Assembly: GCF_002250505.1 (NCBI RefSeq)
Contig: NZ_NJGY01000001.1
Coordinates: 2,008,507-2,072,506, forward strand
Length of the DNA: 64,000 nt
Direction of reading: 5' to 3'
Source of the DNA: Janthinobacterium sp. PC23-8
GTDB lineage: Bacteria > Pseudomonadota > Gammaproteobacteria > Burkholderiales > Burkholderiaceae_D
Part shown: positions 1 through 7,857 of the stretch, in pieces
Position numbering within the stretch: position 1 is the stretch's first letter
How the letters are laid out: each line of letters starts with the position of its first letter
Notes under the pieces: model-generated
Databases searched by the model: none
What the model was told of the DNA's origin: nothing
Seen by the model: only the letters and a program-made list of their open reading frames with translations
Made by a program: the position numbers and the translations under genes

Positions 1-738
1 TAACATGTATGGAATTAAAGGTAGCGAATAATGCATCATGTATTTCACATGACTCATTGAAATCACTAGCCGAATTCGCTCCCTCAATGAGTACATTACT
101 GCAATCAGGAAAACAAGGCTGATCGCGGCATCTGCGTAAAGAACGGCAAAGTATTTATCCTTTTCCATGTAAAATAACAATACAATACTGAGCAAGAGCG
201 TGCCGATCGCTTTGGCCGCGACACCAATGAGCAACGCCCTGCTCGACTGTAAATAAATTGCAATTTGGCTGAATATTGACTCCGCTATCGAACCGAGTAC
301 GATGAACAACATCAGAAAAATGATATTTCGATGCAGCGACATCAACTCCTCGAATCTAGCCAGATTGGTGAGTATAATAATGACGAAAACTGAAAATATG
401 CCCCCAATCAATAAAAGCGTAGAGCCAAAAAACTGATCAAAATCTTTTGACTCGGTATAAATATATCGTCCGACGGCAGTGTGCAGATTCAAGGTCATCA
501 CGATTCCGAGTATCCACAAGTAGGATGCGGACAGATTCAGAATACCGTAGTCATACACCGACATGTAATGGCTATAGATGAAGATTGAAGCGACCGGAAC
601 CAGTTTGCTGGCGACGGCGACACCTATATGATTGATGATATGTTGCAGCGCACGAAAACGATGACGCACGACTACTTTTTTATCTTCAGTGGCGCTTGCA
701 GCGGCAGGGTTAGCACCATGTGACTGTTCAGCTGACAT
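1..738 (-). CDS. Wzx-type polysaccharide flippase, 5' part only
   Basis: The first 246 codons of a polytopic membrane protein are visible; the 3' end lies beyond base 1. The ATG at 738 overlaps the stop of the upstream hydrolase gene by 11 bases. After a polar N-terminus of about 30 residues, hydrophobic segments fall near residues 36-56, 68-84, 106-124, 138-156, 169-190 and 197-216, and a SLPLIPY stretch at 238-244 is typical of the polysaccharide transporter (Wzx/RfbX, MOP) family. Such proteins flip lipid-linked oligosaccharide repeat units across the inner membrane. As the last visible gene of the nonulosonate train it is the likely exporter of the unit made here. The family call is by pattern, not by alignment; another MOP-type transporter is the main alternative. 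Confidence 0.8.
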   Translation of the reverse strand, partial: MSAEQSHGANPAAASATEDKKVVVRHRFRALQHIINHIGVAVASKLVPVASIFIYSHYMSVYDYGILNLSASYLWILGIVMTLNLHTAVGRYIYTESKDFDQFFGSTLLLIGGIFSVFVIIILTNLARFEELMSLHRNIIFLMLFIVLGSIAESIFSQIAIYLQSSRALLIGVAAKAIGTLLLSIVLLFYMEKDKYFAVLYADAAISLVFLIAVMYSLRERIRLVISMSHVKYMMHYSLPLIPYML

Positions 739-1468
739 CTGAACTCGCTGCCGGGTGAATTGCCGGGATGTATGTTGATGCTGGACGCTTGTCCACATCA
801 TTTGGTTCTTTTAAGGACAACTCCTTGCGGATAATTGCTGCGAGGGATGCGTACATCTTGCGGTGGCCCGCAGCATTCAGGTGATGGTGATCCGACATGA
901 TATCGATCGATTTGAACATGGTGGTCTCGATCATTTGCGTTTTACGCAGAACATTGTTATATATCTCAACATTCTGTTGAATTCCCTCAATCTTTGCTTC
1001 GTAATCTCCAGTGGCCGGCAAAATACCTATCCAATAAACATTGGGAAAAAGTGATTCGAATTTCTTGATATAGGCAGAGAATCGGTCAACCGAGGTATAC
1101 GTAATTTTCCGATTCTTGCGTAGCCAGCGGCTATATTTTTTAACCAAGCTCGTCAACAGTCTACCAAGCACTGGCAGACGCGAAACAACATGTTGCTCCA
1201 TTACCGTCAATGCACGCGGCGCGCAGTCAACGATACCTGACTGAATAAAAACCAAGTCAGCGCGCAAAGTTTCATGAAAATATGCGGTGTGCGTGAAAAG
1301 ATCGACAATTGTCGCACCACCGCGGCCTTGATGAATAAAATCGCAATCCGGAAATTCATGCTTGAGGTACGCAATATAAGTTTCCTCGTACGATACGAAT
1401 TCTGGCTCCGCGCGCGGGAATGCCAGGGAATCCGTGATAAACAAAATTTTGTATCTCAAACTCATCAA
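728..1468 (-). CDS. SGNH/GDSL-like hydrolase of a polysaccharide locus
   Basis: A 246-residue protein with the block pattern of SGNH hydrolases: ITDSL at residues 11-15 carries the presumed nucleophile Ser14 (TDS replaces the usual GDS), a GRGGA stretch at 48-52 supplies the oxyanion glycine, and DHHH at 193-196 supplies the Asp-His pair. The block III Asn is not obvious. No signal peptide or membrane segment is seen, so it should be cytoplasmic. Proteins of this kind in surface-glycan loci are often sugar O-acyl esterases or acyltransferase-like, but the substrate cannot be told here. It lies between a MocA-type oxidoreductase gene and the flippase, whose start it overlaps. Two ATGs in a row make the start uncertain by one codon. 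Confidence 0.7.
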   Translation of the reverse strand: MMSLRYKILFITDSLAFPRAEPEFVSYEETYIAYLKHEFPDCDFIHQGRGGATIVDLFTHTAYFHETLRADLVFIQSGIVDCAPRALTVMEQHVVSRLPVLGRLLTSLVKKYSRWLRKNRKITYTSVDRFSAYIKKFESLFPNVYWIGILPATGDYEAKIEGIQQNVEIYNNVLRKTQMIETTMFKSIDIMSDHHHLNAAGHRKMYASLAAIIRKELSLKEPNDVDKRPASTYIPAIHPAASSDVS

Positions 1469-1507
1469 AAATACTCACAAAACAAAAAAGCCATCGGGGA
1501 GTCGTGC

Positions 1508-2476
1508 TCAGGTCGGAGGGTAACCTGCGATTTTTGTATAAATTTCCCATTTCTCCACCTGCTCCGCGAGCGTGCAGAAACTGGCCAAGTCGTTCACAAG
1601 GAATCTGCGCACCTGTTCGTGCAGACCCGGTTTGAATTCCTGATCCAGTGCGTTGTCGATGGGAACCGATTCGATCGCTACCGATCCCTTGCGCATGATT
1701 TGCAAGCTTTCCATTGGCCTGAAGATCAGTCGAGAGTTGGCGGTAATGACTTCAACACCCCATCTGCCGGGCGCATCCCAATTGGCTTGATATGAAAACA
1801 GAACGCCACAGTCGGTTCTTCCCGCTCCGGAGAAAATCGAGGCCGCCGGATGCCAGTCTAGCCCGCCGCCGGTAAATGCCTGCCATTCAATTGGCGTGCC
1901 ACCCAGATAAAATGCCAGGTCGATTACATGGGTGGAGTTACCAAGCAACCAGGCCTCTTTCACGCCGTCGGCCTTCGGCAGATTGCGGATAACGTGATTC
2001 CACTCGGTGAACTCAAAATGCATCGACTGAACGCCGCCGTCCGCCTCAATGATCTCTTGGGCTTTCAGCGTAGAGGCATATAAACGGCGGTTATAAGCGA
2101 TGAAAACATCAGCATTTTTTTCAGCCGCCAGCGTTTGAATTTCACGAATTTCAAGGCCAGTCAGTGCGCCTGGCTTTTCCAGTAAAATGCGACGAACACC
2201 GTGTCGTAGCAACTGCAGGGTGGACTCGGCGAGCGCTTCGACTCCGACTGCCACGATGGCGCTAGCGGGTACATCAGCGGCCATGCCAAGGTAGGCGCTC
2301 AATCCGCCTGTCATTGCCGCAATACCGGTTTTTTCAGTAAAGGCGCTGGCAGATGCCTGCCCACGTCCAATCACCACGACATCGGTGTTTAAAGCAGCGA
2401 GAATTTTGGCATAATCGATTGCCATCGGGCCTGCGCCTACCAAAAGTACCTTTTCATTCAAGGTCATAGAATTCAC
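1508..2476 (-). CDS. Gfo/Idh/MocA family oxidoreductase
   Basis: A 322-residue NAD(P)-dependent sugar oxidoreductase. The Rossmann motif is LLVGAGPMA at residues 11-19 and the family EKP motif (LLEKPGAL) is present, carrying the Lys that usually contacts the substrate. The protein is cytoplasmic. It is one of three MocA-type genes in this locus and has a gap of 40 bases to the next one upstream. The reaction is not known: members oxidise or reduce hydroxyls of nucleotide-linked or free sugars. In a nonulosonate locus, C4/C7/C8 redox or epimerisation of a precursor is possible, but this is inference. Start taken as the ATG at 2476; a second Met is at residue 4. Confidence 0.85.
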   Translation of the reverse strand: MNSMTLNEKVLLVGAGPMAIDYAKILAALNTDVVVIGRGQASASAFTEKTGIAAMTGGLSAYLGMAADVPASAIVAVGVEALAESTLQLLRHGVRRILLEKPGALTGLEIREIQTLAAEKNADVFIAYNRRLYASTLKAQEIIEADGGVQSMHFEFTEWNHVIRNLPKADGVKEAWLLGNSTHVIDLAFYLGGTPIEWQAFTGGGLDWHPAASIFSGAGRTDCGVLFSYQANWDAPGRWGVEVITANSRLIFRPMESLQIMRKGSVAIESVPIDNALDQEFKPGLHEQVRRFLVNDLASFCTLAEQVEKWEIYTKIAGYPPT

Positions 2477-2516
2477 TCAATCAAATAGAATATAAATATG
2501 AAAATTTTTCAGAGAC

Positions 2517-3482
2517 TCAGGTGACAGGACAAAAGTCGATTGGCGTGCCATTCCATTGATGAGCATGTGCACCGAGAGCACGTAGCAGTGGCAAGTGATA
2601 TGCTTGCGACTGCTCAAATGTTGCAAGAGCGCAATCGCCGTCGGTCAAGATCGCCGTTGCCAGTGTTGTCGCAAGCTCACTCAGGAAAGGCAGCGTCACC
2701 GACTTCTGTTCCCACGCCTTGCCATCGAAGAAGAAGGCGATCCCGCCAGACTCATCGATCACGCAGGATCTTGTCTCTGATCTGATCGTAACTAGCAATT
2801 TTGAGGCCGAGTCTGCGATTGAAGTCACTTCAAACGTTGCATTACCAAAACGACCACGCAGCGAGCCGGTAAACTCCATGAAGTTCTTCCGTTTGCTTTG
2901 AATTAACTTTTCGTCCAGATCTGCATGACTGAGTGCCGACGGCAATTCATTGGTCAGCATCGCAAACAAATCCAGGAAGTGGATGCTGTTGCAGCCGAGC
3001 CCCCAGTTGCCACCGACAGCTGACAGCGAATGAACAGGATCCGTGCCGAAAAATTCCTGCACCTGCGCATAGAGGGGGAAGGCGCGCCGCGGGCAATTCA
3101 CCCAGGCACGTACGCCAGCCGCATTCAGCAAGGCATCTGCCTCGGCATATTCATCAATATTCTGGAACAGCACTTTTTCCAGCAGCATGAACTTGACGGT
3201 CGTACGCGCCAATAACGCTTTCAGCACTCCCAAGCGGACATCGGCAGTGGTGGCAATAATCACGTAATCCAAACTGGTCGGTAAGGCGTCGATCTCAGTT
3301 TCGTACCGCACACTACAAATCGATTCATTCTTTGGCATCTCGTCAAACCGCTGACGGGCCACTTCCAGAGAAGCCGGCATTGGATCGATAACGGTAATTT
3401 CGCATTCCTGAGACAATTTCGCCAGGCCTTGCAGATGACGGCTGCCAAGCTGGCCAGCACCAATGATCGCTAATTGTTTCAT
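2517..3482 (-). CDS. Gfo/Idh/MocA family oxidoreductase with altered EKP motif
   Basis: A 321-residue cytoplasmic protein opening with a textbook Rossmann motif, IIGAGQLGSRH at residues 6-16. Where relatives have EKP this one reads EKV (LLEKVLF), so the proline that shapes the active site is missing although the Lys remains. The C-terminal half has the beta-sheet pattern expected of the MocA C-terminal domain. It follows the SDR gene by 32 bases and precedes another MocA gene by 40, so the three probably act in sequence on one sugar. The substrate is unknown. A role in making a second, non-legionaminate sugar of the repeat unit is as likely as a role in tailoring legionaminate. Confidence 0.85.
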   Translation of the reverse strand: MKQLAIIGAGQLGSRHLQGLAKLSQECEITVIDPMPASLEVARQRFDEMPKNESICSVRYETEIDALPTSLDYVIIATTADVRLGVLKALLARTTVKFMLLEKVLFQNIDEYAEADALLNAAGVRAWVNCPRRAFPLYAQVQEFFGTDPVHSLSAVGGNWGLGCNSIHFLDLFAMLTNELPSALSHADLDEKLIQSKRKNFMEFTGSLRGRFGNATFEVTSIADSASKLLVTIRSETRSCVIDESGGIAFFFDGKAWEQKSVTLPFLSELATTLATAILTDGDCALATFEQSQAYHLPLLRALGAHAHQWNGTPIDFCPVT

Positions 3483-3514
3483 GTTTTTCTTCGTTGAATT
3501 TAAATTGGAGGCAA

Positions 3515-4291
3515 TTACAAGGAGAATCCATCGTCAACCGTCAGATTCTGTCCATTGATATAGGCAGAAGCATCAGACAAAAGAAACACCAGAGTACCGG
3601 TGATATCGTCCTTGTTCAGCATTCCCTTGCTCATGCACGAAGCGTTATATTTGTCAAGAAACGCCTGAGGTTGCTGATCAGCAATACCACCAGGACTGAT
3701 GGCGTTGACGCGAATACCGGTGCCTTTGAGATACTTGGCCATATAGCGAGTCAAATGAACGACACCCGACTTGATGACGGCATATTCGACAGGCATGGTC
3801 ATCGGTGTGCCCTCGTAGATTTCAAAACGTGGAGCGATGACACCGTATACGGAAGACATGTTGATGATATTGCCATGTCCTTGCTCGCGGAACAGCGCGG
3901 CGAATTGCTGCGCTACCAGAAAGTAACCGCCCAGATGCATGCTGACATTGTCACAGAAATCTGCATAATTTACGTCTTCCAGCTTACGGCCGTAAGCGGC
4001 ATTGCGTGGATACGCATTGTTGACCACAGCATCTATCTTGCCATGTCGTTCGCGCACCGTCTGCATGCAACTGATGATCGAGTCCTTGTTGGTGATGTCC
4101 AATGCGGCTGCCGATACGCGTCCGGAATAGTCGCTTGCAAGCTGCGCAGCGACCAGATCGGCGCGATCGAAATCACGATCAGCCACAATGGCCGTTCCGC
4201 CGCAGCGTGCAATTGCGGCGCAAAACTGCTGTCCCAACAAGCCGGCACCACCAGTTACCAGTACTACTTTATTCGTCAACGAGATAGTCAT
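3515..4291 (-). CDS. SDR oxidoreductase, PtmA-like
   Basis: A classical short-chain dehydrogenase of 258 residues. The nucleotide motif is TGGAGLLG at 13-20, NNA at 91-93, Ser146/Ser147, and the catalytic Tyr170 and Lys174 (YAVIK); the C-terminal NGQNLTVDDGFSL is also typical. Its start overlaps the stop of the CMP-sugar synthetase by four bases (ATGA). In Campylobacter the SDR gene ptmA lies next to the CMP-legionaminate synthetase gene ptmB and takes part in the early, GDP-linked branch of legionaminic acid synthesis; the same pairing here suggests the same role. That PtmA and this protein do the same reaction is inference from gene order and family. Confidence 0.8.
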   Translation of the reverse strand: MTISLTNKVVLVTGGAGLLGQQFCAAIARCGGTAIVADRDFDRADLVAAQLASDYSGRVSAAALDITNKDSIISCMQTVRERHGKIDAVVNNAYPRNAAYGRKLEDVNYADFCDNVSMHLGGYFLVAQQFAALFREQGHGNIINMSSVYGVIAPRFEIYEGTPMTMPVEYAVIKSGVVHLTRYMAKYLKGTGIRVNAISPGGIADQQPQAFLDKYNASCMSKGMLNKDDITGTLVFLLSDASAYINGQNLTVDDGFSL

Positions 4292-4995
4292 TCGAGCTCC
4301 TGCGCGGGCTGAGTCATCAGAAACTCCACAAAGCGGAAGTCCAGGTCGGAGTCGATATCAATCGACCGCTCTTCAGGCATGACATACAGTTTCGTGTCAT
4401 CGTTGAAAAGCGACGGTGACGTGAAAAGGATATCGCGCCGCCATACATAGATCGATGCATTCATGTCGTAACATGCAGGTGCATCCTGGCGTCGTACAAA
4501 AGGCTGGGCTGGACGTTTCGAAAGATTCACTTTGCCCTCTGCATCAACTTCAACCAGGTTGAAATAGGGGGAACGTCGTGCTGGCATTGCAGTGATCACA
4601 TTGCCGGCACCGGTCGTTTCCAACAGCGCTACAGCATTGCGAACATCATCGACAGTCCGAAGCGGCGAGGTAGCGTCGAGGTCGACCAATGTGTCGAACA
4701 CCTCGCCACGCTGCCGCTCGACCTCCGCCACTGCGTGTTGAATTACCGGCAACTTGGCCGCCGAATCCGTCGCAAGTTCGTCAGGACGCCGTATCAGATA
4801 GTTTACTCCGCAAGCTTCTGCTATCGCCAGAATCTCCGCGGAATCGCTGCTGACCGCGATGGCGTCGAACAGGCCGGACTCCTTTGCCTGTGCAATAGTG
4901 TGTGCAATCAACGGCTTTCCGTTCATGATACGGACATTTTTCCCGAGAACGCCCTTCGACCCGCCACGGGCGCAAATAGTACAGATACGACTCAT
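4288..4995 (-). CDS. legF: CMP-legionaminate synthetase (acylneuraminate cytidylyltransferase family)
   Basis: A 235-residue cytidylyltransferase that activates the free nonulosonic acid with CTP to the CMP-sugar used by glycosyltransferases. The P-loop-like signature ICARGGSKGVLGKN at residues 7-20 is diagnostic of the NeuA/KdsB superfamily, followed by GKPLIAHTI and the LDATSPLR stretch with the metal-binding Asp. The open frame extends upstream to 5079, but the ATG at 4995 is chosen because it overlaps the preceding stop (ATGA), matching the spacing of nearly every junction in this train. Sialate (NeuA) and pseudaminate (PseF) synthetases are related; legionaminate is preferred because of the surrounding leg and ptm genes. 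Confidence 0.88.
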   Translation of the reverse strand: MSRICTICARGGSKGVLGKNVRIMNGKPLIAHTIAQAKESGLFDAIAVSSDSAEILAIAEACGVNYLIRRPDELATDSAAKLPVIQHAVAEVERQRGEVFDTLVDLDATSPLRTVDDVRNAVALLETTGAGNVITAMPARRSPYFNLVEVDAEGKVNLSKRPAQPFVRRQDAPACYDMNASIYVWRRDILFTSPSLFNDDTKLYVMPEERSIDIDSDLDFRFVEFLMTQPAQELE

Positions 4996-5948
4996 TTGAT
5001 TACCCATTTTCCTTTTTTTGCCGCTTCCATGGCAGCCTCGATTAAACGCAATGTATCCACTCCTTCGCCAAGGGTGCACGCCTTTTCGCTGTTTCCAACC
5101 AGCACATCCTTGTGCATGCCTTGATAAGTGAGATTACGCTCGGTCTGGAATGACTCTTCCTCTTTATTGATCATCAACGTTCCTTTGATCAAGTCCGCTT
5201 CCAGGGTGCGACTATTTGTGTTGATCGTGATTGAGCGTTTTGCCACACGGTCCAGATAATTCAACTGGACTGATACAGCACGGCAGCGCTGCGTGGTCAT
5301 CAGCAGGGAAAAAACATCGTCGCTCGAAATTTCCAAGGCGCTGAAGTGTCCACCGAGTGCGGCAACTGAGTTCCATCCTCCCAACATCCACGTCAGATAA
5401 TCCAACTCATGGCTCAGGTCGCGCAAGACACCACCGCCCCGCTCAGCCATTGCCGAATACGAGCTGCGATAGTCGGAGCCCGGCCGCCAGTCCGGCAGAT
5501 ACTGCCCGACATACGCCTGCACCGAGATAATCTGCTCGCCCTCCAGCTCCGCCTTGAGGCGTGAAATGATCGGATGGAAGCGCAGATTGTAAGCGACATA
5601 GGCGGCGCGGAATGTGTTTTCCGGCAGCGGCGCACTATGCATGAACAACGGTTTCTCTACAAGTACGATGCCGTCATAACCGGAATGCGCAAGCTGGCCC
5701 AGCGCCGAATAATGCTGGTCGGTCTCGTTAGCTACTACCACATATTGCGGCTGGTGCGCCTTCAATGCCTCGGACAGATTATTGAATGCCAATGGCAGGT
5801 CCATGGTGCGACGACTCAAGACCGCGGTCGAACAACCCAGGTCGGTCAACACCTCGGCATGGCGCCGGCCGATGGAGCCATATCCAATAACAAGCGCGCG
5901 CGTTGTTTCGCCATTGGAGGTTGCACTCTCGGGAAAGACCAAGCTCAC
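4992..5948 (-). CDS. Gfo/Idh/MocA family oxidoreductase, in the PtmF position
   Basis: A 318-residue protein with the Rossmann motif VIGYGSIGRRH near residues 20-30 and an intact EKP motif (VLVEKPLF). It is the third MocA-family member of the locus and the only one placed between ptmE and legF, to both of which it is coupled by four-base ATGA overlaps. A gene of this kind occupies the same slot in several legionaminate and flagellin-glycan loci. Whether it corresponds functionally to Campylobacter PtmF cannot be decided from sequence reading alone. Expected to be a cytoplasmic NAD(P)-linked enzyme acting on an amino sugar precursor. Confidence 0.83.
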   Translation of the reverse strand: MSLVFPESATSNGETTRALVIGYGSIGRRHAEVLTDLGCSTAVLSRRTMDLPLAFNNLSEALKAHQPQYVVVANETDQHYSALGQLAHSGYDGIVLVEKPLFMHSAPLPENTFRAAYVAYNLRFHPIISRLKAELEGEQIISVQAYVGQYLPDWRPGSDYRSSYSAMAERGGGVLRDLSHELDYLTWMLGGWNSVAALGGHFSALEISSDDVFSLLMTTQRCRAVSVQLNYLDRVAKRSITINTNSRTLEADLIKGTLMINKEEESFQTERNLTYQGMHKDVLVGNSEKACTLGEGVDTLRLIEAAMEAAKKGKWVIK

Positions 5949-6994
5949 TGGAACACCTCGAAGAAATCGCTATTGGCCCGCTCATAATCAGGCAGATGGC
6001 CAATATCGAGCCAGTATCCGTTCACCACATGGCTGCGAGTGGAAAAACGTTTGTCAATGAGCGTCTCAAACAAGGTCGGCATGTCATAAAACTCCCCTGA
6101 CGGCACTAGATCAAGCACATGGGGAGAAAGGATGCAGGTTCCAGCACTCACAATAAATTGCTGGAGCGGCTTTTCCTCAATGCCTTCAATTTGCCCATTG
6201 TTCGAACGCACGACACCGAAAGGCACGCGCATCTCGAAATTGCGCACCGCCATCGTCGCATCAGCTTCGGTTTCCAGATGCCGGTCCAGCATGTGACCAT
6301 AGTTTTCTTTTGTCAGCAAATCAGCATTGGTGACGATAAATGGCAAGGTCGGACGCTCCGGCAACAGACTCAAGGCGCCAGCCGTTCCCAAACGCTGGTT
6401 CTCGTGCAGATATTGAATTTCGACGCCAAAGGAACTCCCATCGCCAAAATGGTCGAGGATCTGCTCGGCTTTAAAGTTAACCGCGATGTAAAAACGGCGA
6501 AATCCTTGCTCTGCATAATTACGAACAATCGTCTCGAGCAACGGCCGCGAACCTACCTTGAGCATAGGCTTCGGGGTATTGCGTGTCAATTCTGCCAGGC
6601 GGCTCCCTAGTCCGCCAGCCATGATCACCACCCAATTTTCCCGCAACGGCACGCTGAGATAGTCATCGAGAATGTTCAAGCCTGTGACGATGCCATCCTG
6701 GTTTACCAGCGGAATCTGATGCACGCCGAGCTGGCGCATTCTGGCCAGCACAGACTGGCGATCCTCGTCATCCCGGGCACATCGTGGGGTCGGGTACATG
6801 GCTGTGGTGACGCTGTCGGACAGTACCAGTCCCTTCAGTAAACCGCGCCTCACATCTCCATCGCTCAGGGTGCCGAGCAAGCGTCGCTCCGAATCGACGA
6901 TCAGCGCGATCTGACATCCAACTTGCTCAATAACTTCCAATGCATGATGTAGTGTGGTTTCAGGACTAATCAGCGTTTTTTCCCAATTTTTCAT
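5945..6994 (-). CDS. ptmE: PtmE-like sugar-1-phosphate nucleotidyltransferase with CBS pair
   Basis: A 349-residue fusion of two CBS domains (about residues 1-115) and an NTP-transferase domain. The latter opens with VVIMAGGLGSRL followed by TPKPMLKVG, the nucleotide-binding signature of sugar-1-phosphate nucleotidyltransferases. In Campylobacter, PtmE with this architecture is a glucosamine-1-phosphate guanylyltransferase that starts the GDP-linked route to legionaminic acid. The start at 6994 (MKNWEK) is chosen over the more upstream ATG at 7015 because GGAGAG lies nine bases before it. The stop overlaps the next gene by four bases. Guanylyl rather than uridylyl specificity is inferred from architecture and context. 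Confidence 0.85.
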   Translation of the reverse strand: MKNWEKTLISPETTLHHALEVIEQVGCQIALIVDSERRLLGTLSDGDVRRGLLKGLVLSDSVTTAMYPTPRCARDDEDRQSVLARMRQLGVHQIPLVNQDGIVTGLNILDDYLSVPLRENWVVIMAGGLGSRLAELTRNTPKPMLKVGSRPLLETIVRNYAEQGFRRFYIAVNFKAEQILDHFGDGSSFGVEIQYLHENQRLGTAGALSLLPERPTLPFIVTNADLLTKENYGHMLDRHLETEADATMAVRNFEMRVPFGVVRSNNGQIEGIEEKPLQQFIVSAGTCILSPHVLDLVPSGEFYDMPTLFETLIDKRFSTRSHVVNGYWLDIGHLPDYERANSDFFEVFQ

Positions 6995-7082
6995 TTTCCG
7001 TTGCTCTCCATACAAGGAAGTGGCTGAAGCAACAGGCCACCCCGAAAGATAAATTTTTAGATATTTTCGAATCAGCGTTGAA

Positions 7083-7206
7083 TTAAACGCCGAACTCGCT
7101 CTGTGTAATCATAGGATGCATCAGTTCGTTCACCGATTCGCCTTCGCGCACCATTTTCTTGAGCAGGGCATGGCGAGTTGTTGAACCCTTGAAGTTTTCT
7201 GCGAGC
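7083..7206 (-). other. Coding-like orphan frame between legH and ptmE
   Basis: The 212 bases between the legH stop and the ptmE start are much longer than any other junction in this train, where most genes overlap. One minus-strand frame, different from that of legH, stays open through the legH tail and ends with TAA at 7083. Its last 40 residues (… LLKKMVREGESVNELMHPM …) have normal composition and codon use but no credible start codon with a ribosome site. It may be the remnant of a lost gene or of an earlier C-terminal end. I do not recognise it. Confidence 0.3.
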
Positions 7207-7857
7207 TTACGCGTGCGGGCGCAGGCGAGGCTTCGTTCCGAGCAGGACCGCGCCTGCCTCCAGATCACGCACCACGACCGCACCTGCTCCCACTATCGCT
7301 CCGGCACCAATTGAAATGCCCTGAATCACCGTAGCGCCGCTGGCAATGAAAACCCGGTCCCCCAGCGTGACGCCGCCGCACAAAATTGCGCCAGGTGCCA
7401 CATGGACATCGGCACCAATCTGACAATCATGATCTATGCTGGCACGCGTATTGATAATGGTATTGGGCCCAACCCGGCTATCCGGCTGAACAATGGCTCC
7501 CGCCATGATCTGAACACCATCCCCCAACTCGGCTGTCGCCGCAACCCAGGCGGCGGGATGAAGCAGCGGCGGAAAATGAAATAACCTGTCCCGGAATCTG
7601 GCAAATACCTTGGCGCGCACACCGCTTCCAATCACTTGGCCGATTCCGTTAATCAGTGCGACATCATCCTGACTGAACTGGTTCAGCGCATCATCGCTCC
7701 CCAATACAGGAACTCCGCGCCAATGCGTCAATCCGCTCTGAGCCAATGCCGGATCGCACACGCCAGCTACCTTTGAGCCAAGGGCTGTTGCGAGTGCGAG
7801 CAACACCTTGGCATGGCCACCGGCACCGAGCATGATCAGAGGCAGCGATGATGTCAT
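7207..7857 (-). CDS. legH: LegH/NeuD-family sugar N- or O-acetyltransferase
   Basis: A 216-residue left-handed beta-helix acetyltransferase. The N-terminal IMLGAGGHAKVLL at about residues 8-20 is the PglD/NeuD nucleotide-sugar binding motif; the C-terminal half is built of hexapeptide repeats (GDGVQI, GPNTII, GADVHV, GDRVFI, GAGAIV and others). In legionaminate synthesis LegH uses acetyl-CoA to acetylate the C4 amino group of the 4-amino-4,6-dideoxy-GlcNAc nucleotide after LegC. The gene is coupled to legI by a four-base overlap. An O-acetyltransferase of NeuD type is the alternative, but no other N-acetyltransferase is present in the locus, which favours the LegH role. Confidence 0.85.
   Translation of the reverse strand: MTSSLPLIMLGAGGHAKVLLALATALGSKVAGVCDPALAQSGLTHWRGVPVLGSDDALNQFSQDDVALINGIGQVIGSGVRAKVFARFRDRLFHFPPLLHPAAWVAATAELGDGVQIMAGAIVQPDSRVGPNTIINTRASIDHDCQIGADVHVAPGAILCGGVTLGDRVFIASGATVIQGISIGAGAIVGAGAVVVRDLEAGAVLLGTKPRLRPHA

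Noticed and set aside
4996-5079. Longer N-terminus for the CMP-legionaminate synthetase
   Set aside because: The extra residues precede the conserved family start, lie inside the upstream gene, and the ATGA overlap gives a better start.
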